This document shows positions 33,047-40,738 of a stretch of 64,000 bases of DNA, in pieces (within the stretch, counting starts at the first letter, position 1; each line of letters opens with the position of its first letter). A model generated the notes under the pieces. The model did no database searches, was not told the DNA's origin, and was given only the letters and a program-made list of their open reading frames with translations. The stretch lies in the NCBI RefSeq assembly GCF_005869225.1, contig NZ_SWFP01000009.1, forward strand, positions 299,633-363,632, read 5' to 3'. This stretch comes from Dyadobacter bucti (GTDB lineage: Bacteria; Bacteroidota; Bacteroidia; Cytophagales; Spirosomataceae). The position numbers and the translations under genes were made by a program.

Positions 33047-34909
33047 ATGAAGATCTTAGGTATTTCGGCTTTCTATCATGACTCCGCAGCTGCATTAATT
33101 GATAATGGTGAAATTGTGGCAGCGGCTCAGGAAGAGCGTTTTACCCGCAAAAAACATGATCCGGGCTTCCCTTCCAAGGCAATTGCCTTCTGCCTTGAAT
33201 ATAGTGGGTTGACCCTTAACGAATTGGATGCAATCGTGTTTTACGATAAACCACTGCTGAAATTCGAACGCCTTCTTGAAACATATTACGCTTTTGCCCC
33301 AAAAGGTCTGAGGTCATTTTTGACTGCGATGCCGGTTTGGATCAAAGAAAAGATGTTTTTGAAGCGCCTTATCAACGAGGAACTTGTAAAACTGGGTTAC
33401 GATAAAAAGAAAAAAGTAAAGCTTCTTTTTCCGGAGCACCATCTCTCGCACGCTGCGAGCGCATATTATCCCTCTCCTTTTGAAAAATCTGCCATTCTTA
33501 CCATTGATGGGGTGGGCGAATGGGCTACGGCTTCTATCTGCCTCGGGGAAGGTAAGGACATCAGTATATTAAAGGAGCTGCGGTTTCCTCACTCGCTGGG
33601 CCTGCTTTATTCAGCATTCACATATTTTTTGGGGTTTAGGGTCAATTCGGGAGAATATAAGCTGATGGGACTTGCACCATACGGAGACCCGTCTTCACCC
33701 GATATCAAACGTTACGAAGAGATCATATTAAAAGAGCTGGTCGACCTGAAGGAAGATGGTTCTGTGTGGCTTGATCAGGAATATTTTGATTATGCTACCG
33801 GTCTCAAAATGGTCAATGAGCATAAATGGGAGGCACTTTTTGGCTTTAAAACCAGGAAACCGGAAGATCCGCTGGAAGCAATACATTGTAACCTCGGGCT
33901 TGCAATCCAGAACATTACCGAGGAGGCCGTCATAAGGATGGCCAGGGAGGCTAAACGGCTTACCGGTGCGGATTACCTTTGTATGGCTGGCGGTGTTGCA
34001 CTGAATTGTGTATCAAACGGAAAGCTTCAGAAAGCCAATATTTTTAAGGAAATCTTCATTCAGCCTGCGGCCGGAGATGCCGGAGGGGCATTGGGCGCTG
34101 CCCAGGCAGCATATCATATTTATTTCGGGCAGGAAAGGAATATTACATGGAAAGCTGATGCAATGCGGGGCTCTTACCTGGGACCTACATTTTCAGACCT
34201 GGATGTGGCGCTTACGGCTAAGAAGTATAAAGCCGTTTACAATTATTTCGAGAATTTCAAAGATCTTTCGACTGAGGCTGCGGCATTGCTCGCAGATGGA
34301 AATGTGGTAGGCTGGGTTCAGGGAAGAATGGAGTTTGGCCCCAGAGCATTGGGAGCAAGAAGCATTTTAGGTGACCCGCGGAATGCAGACATGCAAAAGA
34401 AGCTGAACCTGAAGATCAAATACCGCGAGTCGTTCCGTCCTTTCGCACCTTCGGTGCTGGCTGAGGATTGTTCCGATTACTTCGATTACGATGGGATCTC
34501 GCCATATATGCTTCTGGTACACCCGGTTACGGCCGAAAGGCGCAAAGTTGTACCTGAGAATTATGGTTCGATGGATCTGCGTGAAAAGCTTTATTTCGAA
34601 AGATCCGATTTACCTTCGATCACACATATTGATTACTCCGCGCGTATCCAGACGGTTCATAAAGAGACCAATTCGCGTTATTACGAACTGATCTCTTCTT
34701 TTAAGGCATTAACGGGCTACGGGGTTGTTGTCAATACAAGTTTTAATGTAAGGGGTGAGCCTATTGTGTGCACTCCCAATGATGCCTACCGCTGTTTTAT
34801 GCGGACAGAGATGGATTATCTGGTTGTTGGCAATTACATTTTTGACAAAAAGAAACAACCGGAGTGGCTTGAAAAAGATGGCTGGAAAGAAGAGTTTGTT
34901 CTGGATTAG
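33047..34909 (+). CDS. NodU/CmcH-family O-carbamoyltransferase
   Basis: A 620-residue enzyme. The N-terminal Kae1/TsaD-like domain shows ILGISAFYHDSAAALIDNGEIVAAAQEERF and the metal-site HHLSHA (His131, His132, His135). The C-terminal domain carries GRMEFGPRALGARSILGDPR and NTSFNVRGEPIVCTP. It transfers a carbamoyl group from carbamoyl phosphate to a hydroxyl group via carbamoyl-adenylate. Members include NodU, CmcH, TobZ and saxitoxin SxtI. It is the first gene of a four-gene cassette with an SGNH hydrolase, DUF5989 and SxtJ-like proteins. The acceptor, perhaps a surface glycan or secondary product, is unknown. Confidence 0.92.
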   Translation: MKILGISAFYHDSAAALIDNGEIVAAAQEERFTRKKHDPGFPSKAIAFCLEYSGLTLNELDAIVFYDKPLLKFERLLETYYAFAPKGLRSFLTAMPVWIKEKMFLKRLINEELVKLGYDKKKKVKLLFPEHHLSHAASAYYPSPFEKSAILTIDGVGEWATASICLGEGKDISILKELRFPHSLGLLYSAFTYFLGFRVNSGEYKLMGLAPYGDPSSPDIKRYEEIILKELVDLKEDGSVWLDQEYFDYATGLKMVNEHKWEALFGFKTRKPEDPLEAIHCNLGLAIQNITEEAVIRMAREAKRLTGADYLCMAGGVALNCVSNGKLQKANIFKEIFIQPAAGDAGGALGAAQAAYHIYFGQERNITWKADAMRGSYLGPTFSDLDVALTAKKYKAVYNYFENFKDLSTEAAALLADGNVVGWVQGRMEFGPRALGARSILGDPRNADMQKKLNLKIKYRESFRPFAPSVLAEDCSDYFDYDGISPYMLLVHPVTAERRKVVPENYGSMDLREKLYFERSDLPSITHIDYSARIQTVHKETNSRYYELISSFKALTGYGVVVNTSFNVRGEPIVCTPNDAYRCFMRTEMDYLVVGNYIFDKKKQPEWLEKDGWKEEFVLD

Positions 34910-34938
34910 CATTTATTAAAATATTCAGATCCGACTAC

Positions 34939-36060
34939 ATGGCATCTAAAATGATCACGAGCCTGGTTCGTATTATGTTCCTGGGCATATTTTTTGTTTT
35001 TCTTTTTTATCCTGACAAGTTTCAGGTAAAATTTGATTACCCTGGGTTTCCTCAAAGTGACAGCTGGTATATCCGGCTGGCAAAGCTGTCTTTCTGGCTC
35101 CTTTTGGTTATTGAAGTCCTTCGTATTTTTTATTATGGGATTGTAAAAAGCAAAGTGAATAAGCTGATTTCGAACATAGCAACGATAGTCGTTCCGATAT
35201 TTGTCACCCTTGTTTTTCTCGAAATTATATTCATGTACATTCCGCAAAGCCATGAAGGGGTGCTGTCAAAAGCTTCCCAGATTTGGTGGGAAAAGTACTG
35301 GAAGCCGGTCAACTCTCTGGGATATCATGACAAGGAAGTGACACAGGAACCTGGAAAGAAGCATGTGTTGGTTGTCGGAGATTCTTTTGCAGCAGGGCAT
35401 GGTCTGAAAAATGTAGATGACCGGTTCTCCAATATCCTGGAAGCTGAATTGGGGAAAGATAAATATACGGTGTATAATCTCGGGATGTCAGGTGCTGATA
35501 CCCGCGACGAGGCGAAAAGGCTTTTGGAATTTCCCGTAAAACCTGATATCATAATCCTGGAATATTTCCCGAATGATGTTGATAAAGTAGGGATTGAAAA
35601 AGGATTGTCACTTTCGGCATCGGAAACTTATGCTGATATCAAGAGTCCGATTACAACGCTTGTAAGCCGGTTTTACCTGCCAAATTTTATTTATTGGCAG
35701 TTGCCTCATACCGGATTCAGCACTTTTGAGAACTTTGTCCAGAAGGCGTACAGCGATACCACTATACTGAACGCCCATCTTCGGGACTTGTCGAAGATTA
35801 CGAATTACAAGGATAGCACAGGTGCAAAAATGTATGCGGTGTTCGTCCCTTTCCTGTCCCAGATGGAAAAGAGTGCTGGCTACACCAAACCTGTTGAGGA
35901 TTTTTTGAAATCGAAAGGTGTCACAGTCGTTCCGCTGAATGATGGTATAAATAAAATACCGGTTAAAGAGCGTGTAGTAGGCAAAAATGACGGGCATGCG
36001 AGTGCAGCCGTAAACAAGCTCATCGCTGACAGGCTGCTGGAAGCGATGAAGAAGGATTAA
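34939..36060 (+). CDS. Membrane-anchored SGNH/GDSL-type hydrolase
   Basis: A 373-residue protein with three predicted membrane segments (about 8-24, 47-67, 79-101) and a C-terminal SGNH hydrolase domain. The GDSFAAG block holds the nucleophile Ser149. The oxyanion-site Gly and Asn follow in NLGMSGADTRDEA and EYFPNDVDK, and the Asp/His pair is in GKNDGHAS (Asp351, His353). The catalytic domain probably faces the periplasm. SGNH enzymes act as esterases or acyltransferases on glycans. It lies 29 bp after the carbamoyltransferase, suggesting combined ester/carbamoyl decoration of the same product. Confidence 0.82.
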   Translation: MASKMITSLVRIMFLGIFFVFLFYPDKFQVKFDYPGFPQSDSWYIRLAKLSFWLLLVIEVLRIFYYGIVKSKVNKLISNIATIVVPIFVTLVFLEIIFMYIPQSHEGVLSKASQIWWEKYWKPVNSLGYHDKEVTQEPGKKHVLVVGDSFAAGHGLKNVDDRFSNILEAELGKDKYTVYNLGMSGADTRDEAKRLLEFPVKPDIIILEYFPNDVDKVGIEKGLSLSASETYADIKSPITTLVSRFYLPNFIYWQLPHTGFSTFENFVQKAYSDTTILNAHLRDLSKITNYKDSTGAKMYAVFVPFLSQMEKSAGYTKPVEDFLKSKGVTVVPLNDGINKIPVKERVVGKNDGHASAAVNKLIADRLLEAMKKD

Positions 36061-36102
36061 TGTACTAAATTTGATATTGAATTTAACAACCTTAGATATA
36101 AA

Positions 36103-36252
36103 ATGGATTTTTTAACGGATTTATTTGCATTTATGAAGGAGCGGAAGAAGTGGTGGCTTGCTCCGGTGATTATGGTACTTTTATTGATAGGAGTGCTGAT
36201 CGTTATTGGCGGCGGGTCCGCAGTAGCACCTTTTATCTACACATTATTCTGA
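36103..36252 (+). CDS. DUF5989-family small membrane protein
   Basis: A 49-residue protein with a basic N-terminal part (FMKERKKWWLAP) and one membrane helix (VIMVLLLIGVLIVIGGGSA), ending APFIYTLF. This matches the DUF5989 family, short proteins encoded beside NodU-type carbamoyltransferases, of which saxitoxin SxtK is, as I recall, a member. It was found by reading the 293-bp gap between the hydrolase and SxtJ-like genes. It lies 42 bp after the hydrolase on the same strand. Role unknown; probably a membrane partner of SxtJ. Confidence 0.85.
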   Translation: MDFLTDLFAFMKERKKWWLAPVIMVLLLIGVLIVIGGGSAVAPFIYTLF

Positions 36253-36353
36253 TTTTTTAGTATTCCTTCAAAGGGATAAATTATAAATAGATACAAGAGA
36301 AATTCTTGTACGAAGGGATGTTTTTGACAATTGTACCAAAATATTAGCGTGAA

Positions 36354-36722
36354 ATGAGTGAATCGGAGAAGACCAAGGCCCAGCTGGTCATTGTGACAGG
36401 ACTGGTTGTTCTTTATTTTGTTTTTAAATCCAGGTACCCATATTTTTTAGTGGCTGCTGCTGCGGTAGGGGTTCTGAGTATAGCTATTCCCGCGGCCGGT
36501 GATCTTATTGTAAAAGGGTGGTATAAACTTGCTGAAATAATGGGCGCTATAAACGGCCGGATACTTTTATCAGCTGTTTTTTTTCTGGTACTTTTCCCAG
36601 TGGCGCTCGTCGCTAAAATTGGGAAAAAGAACGTCCTTTCTTTGAAGCGGGAGCCCAAAGGTTCTGTCTTTGTAGAACGAAATCACAAGTATTCCGCGAA
36701 AGATCTGGAACAGGTCTGGTAG
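36354..36722 (+). CDS. SxtJ-family membrane protein
   Basis: A 122-residue protein with three hydrophobic segments (about 11-25, 30-50, 67-90) and a basic C-terminal tail. The stretch GWYKLAEIMGAINGRILLSAVFFLVLFPVALVAKI matches SxtJ proteins, which accompany O-carbamoyltransferases in saxitoxin and many other clusters. It is the last gene of the cassette, 101 bp after DUF5989, and a strong terminator follows. Likely forms a membrane complex that docks the carbamoyltransferase, but this is inference. Confidence 0.82.
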   Translation: MSESEKTKAQLVIVTGLVVLYFVFKSRYPYFLVAAAAVGVLSIAIPAAGDLIVKGWYKLAEIMGAINGRILLSAVFFLVLFPVALVAKIGKKNVLSLKREPKGSVFVERNHKYSAKDLEQVW

Positions 36723-36745
36723 ACTATTTTTTCGAAAAATAAGTG

Positions 36746-36773
36746 AAAAGGCCTGGGTTCAGGCCTTTTTTTT
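36746..36773. terminator. Bidirectional terminator between SxtJ and ppx
   Basis: AAAAGGCCTG (36746-36755) pairs with CAGGCCTTTT (36760-36769) around a GGTT loop, with T-runs on both strands. It ends the carbamoyltransferase cassette, and the ppx stop codon lies inside it. Confidence 0.85.
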
Positions 36774-37643
36774 GCGGCATGCGCGCTCATATAAAAGTTG
36801 AAGCATCCCGTCCTTCAAACCTACATCCGGTACATGGATGATGCTCGCGCCAGCCCACTTCATCGCTGAAGTATATATGTCTCCGGCAGGCACTATAACG
36901 TCCGCTCTGTCAGGGTTTAACTGTAGCTTATTGATCCTGTCCGACAGCGAAAACTGTGCGATATAATCTTTCATTCTGACAATTTCCTCCAGGCTGGTCG
37001 AGCTTTCGGAAAGTTTGGAGGAAAGGTCAAAGAGCTTATTAATATTTCCGCCTGTACCTACTGCCTGGATCGGCTGGCTGTAATCAACATTCTGGTTGAT
37101 CCATTCCTTGATTTTCGGCCATACATTCTTTGACTCTTTTCCTTCCAGCAACCGTACTGAACCGAGTTTGAAAGATTTTGCATTTATTTTCTGACGGTCT
37201 TTGTAGATGTTCAGCTCTGTACTTCCACCACCGACATCAATATGGATGTACTGGCCTTCTGCCAGTGATTTGACCACAATATTGTTAACAAGCTCGGCTT
37301 CGCGCTGGCCGTCGATGATCTGAATATGGATGCCTGTCCGTTGTTCAATGTGTTCCCGCACTTCCGCACCATTTTCTGCTTCGCGCATGGCAGAGGTGGA
37401 GCAGGCCATAAAATCATCGACCTCATGTAATTCCATCAGCAACTGATAGGCAAGCATAAGTTTCATCATCCGGTCTTCACTCTGGGGTGTTATTCTGCCT
37501 TGAGTAAAGACGTCGTGACCCAGGCGCAGGGGAAAACGGACGTACTCTATTTTCTTAAAACGGGATATGCCTTCATCATGCAACACCGAAGATATTTGCA
37601 TACGGGCACCATTGGATCCGATATCTATTGCAGCGAATTTCAA
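36759..37643 (-). CDS. ppx: Ppx/GppA-family phosphatase
   Basis: A 294-residue protein of the ASKHA fold. The family blocks are FAAIDIGSNGARM, STSAMREAENG, the phosphate-binding DVGGGSTEL, and AVGTGGNINKL, with a conserved Glu in SEDRMMKLM. Such enzymes hydrolyse inorganic polyphosphate or pppGpp. It consists of the catalytic N-terminal half only (E. coli Ppx is about 513), as is common in Bacteroidota, so substrate choice cannot be told. Convergent with the carbamoyltransferase cassette. Confidence 0.88.
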   Translation of the reverse strand: MKFAAIDIGSNGARMQISSVLHDEGISRFKKIEYVRFPLRLGHDVFTQGRITPQSEDRMMKLMLAYQLLMELHEVDDFMACSTSAMREAENGAEVREHIEQRTGIHIQIIDGQREAELVNNIVVKSLAEGQYIHIDVGGGSTELNIYKDRQKINAKSFKLGSVRLLEGKESKNVWPKIKEWINQNVDYSQPIQAVGTGGNINKLFDLSSKLSESSTSLEEIVRMKDYIAQFSLSDRINKLQLNPDRADVIVPAGDIYTSAMKWAGASIIHVPDVGLKDGMLQLLYERACRKKKA

Positions 37644-37739
37644 AAGCTATTTATAATAGGGGGAGTAAATAAAAGTCAAAAATATGACTTTAAGGGACAA
37701 GTATCTATTAATAATTTGCGAAAGTTAGGCGGCCGACAA

Positions 37740-39185
37740 TTACATCTTGCCACCGATTTGATACATGAGCTTTACTTTTACTCCGGGACCTGTGCGCTGG
37801 TTAAGCGGGGTCAGTGCTTTGAAATAGGTATACAAATAACCTTCTGCCTGAAACACAATCGGATACCAGGTTTTTTCCACCCCGGCAGAAAAATTGAGGG
37901 AATTGACAACAGGAAGATCAGATTTCCTTTCAAATTCCTGACTGAAGTATTCTCGGTTCGGACCCTTGCAGTTAAAAGAGATCTTTTCTTTGGCAGAAAC
38001 GGTAATGTTGGTACCAGCACTTGCATAATAGGCCCAGTCGTCTTTCAGGGTGTTCCGAAAAGCAACGGTAAGGGGGATCTGTACTAAGGTTGGATTTATC
38101 TTGATATTATATACATCGAATATAGTCGGCACTTCGCCAGGATGCGTTTTTTTAAAGTCCTTTTTGTTTTTGTCGCGGAAAATCTTCTCATTAAAGAACT
38201 CCATCGGTTTCACTTTCAGCCAGCTCACGCCGGCGGATATCGAGAATTTCTTCGCAATGAGAACTTCGCTCAGAACAGTTTTGGAAATCCCGTTATCTTC
38301 TATCTGAATGCCAGCGCCGAATCGATACGGTACTTTCACATCCAGGCGAGGAATAACATTTTCAGCCTGCGTTGTCTTCTCGGCTTTTTTTGCTGAGGCC
38401 GGTGATTTGCTACTCTGAGTGGTATTTGCTGCCAATAAAGTTTGCTGAGCGGGTGTGTTTAACAATAACGTCTTTTGAACCTGGGTCGGGGAAATACGAT
38501 TCACAAGTTCATACTTCATTTTTCGCGAGAGCGAGCCACCATTATTTACAGAGGTAGAATTCTGAATCGCCAGCGGCTCGAAATCTGTATTAATGATCTT
38601 TTGAGGCGAACTATTGGCAACTCCGGATTTCGAGTCAACTGTAATATCCTCATAACCAGTCTCCGGATTAACATTTGGAGCCTCGTTTTCAACATATCTT
38701 TCAGCCGTTCTACTTTCTGTTGTTACGTTTTTAAGTGGTTGAACCGGAGTATATTTCTGTTCGGCATCCACAGTCAATTCAGTTTCTGTCGCCTCGGGTA
38801 CATTTCCTGAATGCCGGCCAGAATTGGCAGAAGCTGTATAGGAAGACCTTCCTGACCTGGATGTTTTTTCTACCAGATAAACTGTGTCACTTTTTATAAT
38901 TGTTGCAGGCGCTTTCTCAATGACCTCGATTTTATGCCGAAGATTTTTTACGTCAGCAACAAGGTTATTGTTTTGCTTTACCTGGCTGACATACATGAAG
39001 GCCATAACGGTGGTTACCGAGGCCGCAGCGGCATATCCGATCCAGGAACTGTACTGTTGCCAGAAAGTCGGGGGCGTGTGGGCTTGCATATAACTCTGCA
39101 TTTTGGCCCAGTCAGCCTCCTGAAAGTCTGGTTCAATACTTTCTAATTTCCGGCGTATAGTCTCTTCAAATTTACTAGTTTTCAT
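37740..39185 (-). CDS. Anti-sigma protein with membrane helix and C-terminal outer-membrane barrel-like domain
   Basis: A 481-residue protein. Residues 1-40 (EETIRRKLESIEPDFQEADW) look like a cytoplasmic anti-sigma segment. A membrane helix follows at about 47-66 (SWIGYAAAASVTTVMAFMYV), then a coiled-coil start and a long low-complexity Ser/Thr/Glu/Asn linker (about 95-290). The last 190 residues show alternating strands ending in a C-terminal MYQIGGKM typical of outer-membrane beta-barrels. The gene overlaps the sigma gene stop by 11 bp. The architecture resembles the dual-membrane-spanning anti-sigma (Dma) proteins known from Bacteroides. There is no signal peptide, consistent with that topology. 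Confidence 0.7.
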   Translation of the reverse strand: MKTSKFEETIRRKLESIEPDFQEADWAKMQSYMQAHTPPTFWQQYSSWIGYAAAASVTTVMAFMYVSQVKQNNNLVADVKNLRHKIEVIEKAPATIIKSDTVYLVEKTSRSGRSSYTASANSGRHSGNVPEATETELTVDAEQKYTPVQPLKNVTTESRTAERYVENEAPNVNPETGYEDITVDSKSGVANSSPQKIINTDFEPLAIQNSTSVNNGGSLSRKMKYELVNRISPTQVQKTLLLNTPAQQTLLAANTTQSSKSPASAKKAEKTTQAENVIPRLDVKVPYRFGAGIQIEDNGISKTVLSEVLIAKKFSISAGVSWLKVKPMEFFNEKIFRDKNKKDFKKTHPGEVPTIFDVYNIKINPTLVQIPLTVAFRNTLKDDWAYYASAGTNITVSAKEKISFNCKGPNREYFSQEFERKSDLPVVNSLNFSAGVEKTWYPIVFQAEGYLYTYFKALTPLNQRTGPGVKVKLMYQIGGKM

Positions 39186-39789
39186 TTCCTCTGAATGTCT
39201 TTACAGCCCAATCACTTGGGAAGAGATTTGGGTAATATTGTTTGATCAGATGCTGCAAGCGCGCCCTGGCACGAACGTAATGTGACCGCACCGTGGCTTC
39301 GTTTATCTGGAGCAGATCTGCTATTTCTCGATGATTATAGCCATCCACGACATATAGTAAAAATACGTTTTTGTAGACGGGTTTAATCCGTTGTATCAAT
39401 TCTAAAATTTCGTCGGCGGTAATCTGGCTGATGACGTCCTCTTCAAATTTCGGGTAGGGCGCATCTTCCAGGGAAATTACGTCTTCGCTGTGTTTCTTAT
39501 GTTTGCGATAGTAGCTAATAGCCGTATTAACCATGATTGTCCTTAACCAGGCTTTGAACGGGTGCGTTGAGTCGTATTTTCCCAGATTATTAAACACTTT
39601 CAAAAAACCTTCATTCAAAACTTCTTCCGCTTCTTCGGTAGTAGAGGTATATCTGAGACAAATACTTTTGGAGTATCCGAAAAATTGCTTGTAAAGATGC
39701 CTCTGCGCCTGGCTGTTACCAGCAATGCAGGCTGATACGACCGCGTCAAAGTCGTTAGCATCAAAGGATATTTTTTTTCCAAATAGCAA
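39175..39789 (-). CDS. ECF/RpoE-type RNA polymerase sigma factor
   Basis: A 204-residue sigma-70 family protein. Region 2 is around YKQFFGYSKSICLRYTSTTEEAEEVLNEGFLKVFNNLGKYD and region 4 around RIKPVYKNVFLLYVVDGYNHREIADLLQINEATVRSHYVRARARLQ. The start is TTG at 39789: the frame is closed by TGA at 39808-39810 and there is no ATG before region 2. Its stop overlaps the start of the anti-sigma/barrel gene, so the two are translated together and probably form a sensor pair for the outer membrane state. The 285 bp upstream (39790-40074) contain no gene. Confidence 0.9.
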   Translation of the reverse strand: MLFGKKISFDANDFDAVVSACIAGNSQAQRHLYKQFFGYSKSICLRYTSTTEEAEEVLNEGFLKVFNNLGKYDSTHPFKAWLRTIMVNTAISYYRKHKKHSEDVISLEDAPYPKFEEDVISQITADEILELIQRIKPVYKNVFLLYVVDGYNHREIADLLQINEATVRSHYVRARARLQHLIKQYYPNLFPSDWAVKTFRGNEN

Positions 39790-40074
39790 AGTTTGTATAT
39801 CGGGTTGTCAGGGATTGAATTCTTATTGGTGATACGCTGGCATACCTGCGTATGTTGCAAAAAGGTGAAATTAATTATCGCAGTTAAGTGTTCTGCCGCA
39901 GGATTTCTGAAATAAAAAACAAAAAATGTGCATTCTTATGCAACAGCAGGCGATCAAGAGGCGTAACTATTACCGGAATCACAAGAAATTATCGCTTTAC
40001 AGCGGCTATACATACATCAAAGAATTTTGTTAGGGGTGAGTTGGAATACGGTGCTGGATTTTCCGGGGCCGTAT

Positions 40075-40551
40075 TTATTTTTTACCCACCGTCATTTCCA
40101 ATACGGAAGAGTTTTTGATCTCACCCATCACAAAAAGGCTATGCGTACTCCCGATATTTTCCAGAGAACCCAGTTTTTGCATCAAAAATTGCTGATACTG
40201 AGACATATCGTCCACAATTACTTTCAGTAAAAAGTCGTAGTCACCCGATATGTTGAAGCACTCCATCACCTCCGGCATGGCTATTACGGCTTTGACAAAC
40301 TTCTCACCCATTATTTTTGAATGCTCTTTGAGTGCGATGTTGCAAAATGCCATGAGTTTTTTGCCTACTTTTTCCCGATCTACAAGCGCAACATATTTCT
40401 TGATCACACCTTCTTTTTCCAGCCTCCTTACCCGTTCGTAAACAGGCGTATACGATAAATTTAACTTTTCAGATAATTCCCGTGTTTTTAATGTAGCATC
40501 TTCCTGAAGAAAATGAAGGATTTTTGCGTCCGTCTCGTCTGGATTATACAT
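40075..40551 (-). CDS. Lrp/AsnC-family transcriptional regulator
   Basis: From ATG 40551 it has 158 residues: an N-terminal winged HTH (DETDAKILHFLQEDATLKTRELSEKLNLSYTPVYERVRRLEKEGVIKKY) and a C-terminal RAM domain (about 70-150, VMECFNISGDYDFLLKVIVDDMSQY) with the G-x-x-D fold core for amino-acid binding. A GTG at 40572 would add seven residues. It is divergent from metH with a shared 187-bp spacer, so a role in regulating methionine synthesis is possible. That link is inference; most Lrp members autoregulate and respond to an amino acid. Confidence 0.88.
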   Translation of the reverse strand: MYNPDETDAKILHFLQEDATLKTRELSEKLNLSYTPVYERVRRLEKEGVIKKYVALVDREKVGKKLMAFCNIALKEHSKIMGEKFVKAVIAMPEVMECFNISGDYDFLLKVIVDDMSQYQQFLMQKLGSLENIGSTHSLFVMGEIKNSSVLEMTVGKK

Positions 40552-40652
40552 AGATAGAATATCTTTATTCACTTTTTAACTGTTTCGAATATAGATAAAT
40601 AATTTAGTTTATATAAAAATAGCAGACTATTAGTCTGAATTTTTTGAATTTA

Positions 40653-40682
40653 TTGAACAAAACATCTATTGGGTTAAATTTG
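40653..40682 (+). promoter_or_regulatory. Promoter of metH
   Basis: TTG at 40653-40655 and TAAATTTG at 40675-40682 with a 19-bp spacer match the -33/-7 consensus perfectly. The metH ATG is 56 bp downstream. No riboswitch elements were seen between them. Confidence 0.7.
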
Positions 40683-40738
40683 CGATTAGATTAAACTCAG
40701 TGACAAGGAATATTCAGGTAAATACAAAAGACAAAATA

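Noticed and set aside
40700..40738. GTG start for MetH adding 13 residues
   Set aside because: The added residues are not MetH-like and would leave only an 18-bp leader after the mapped promoter; ATG 40739 is preferred.
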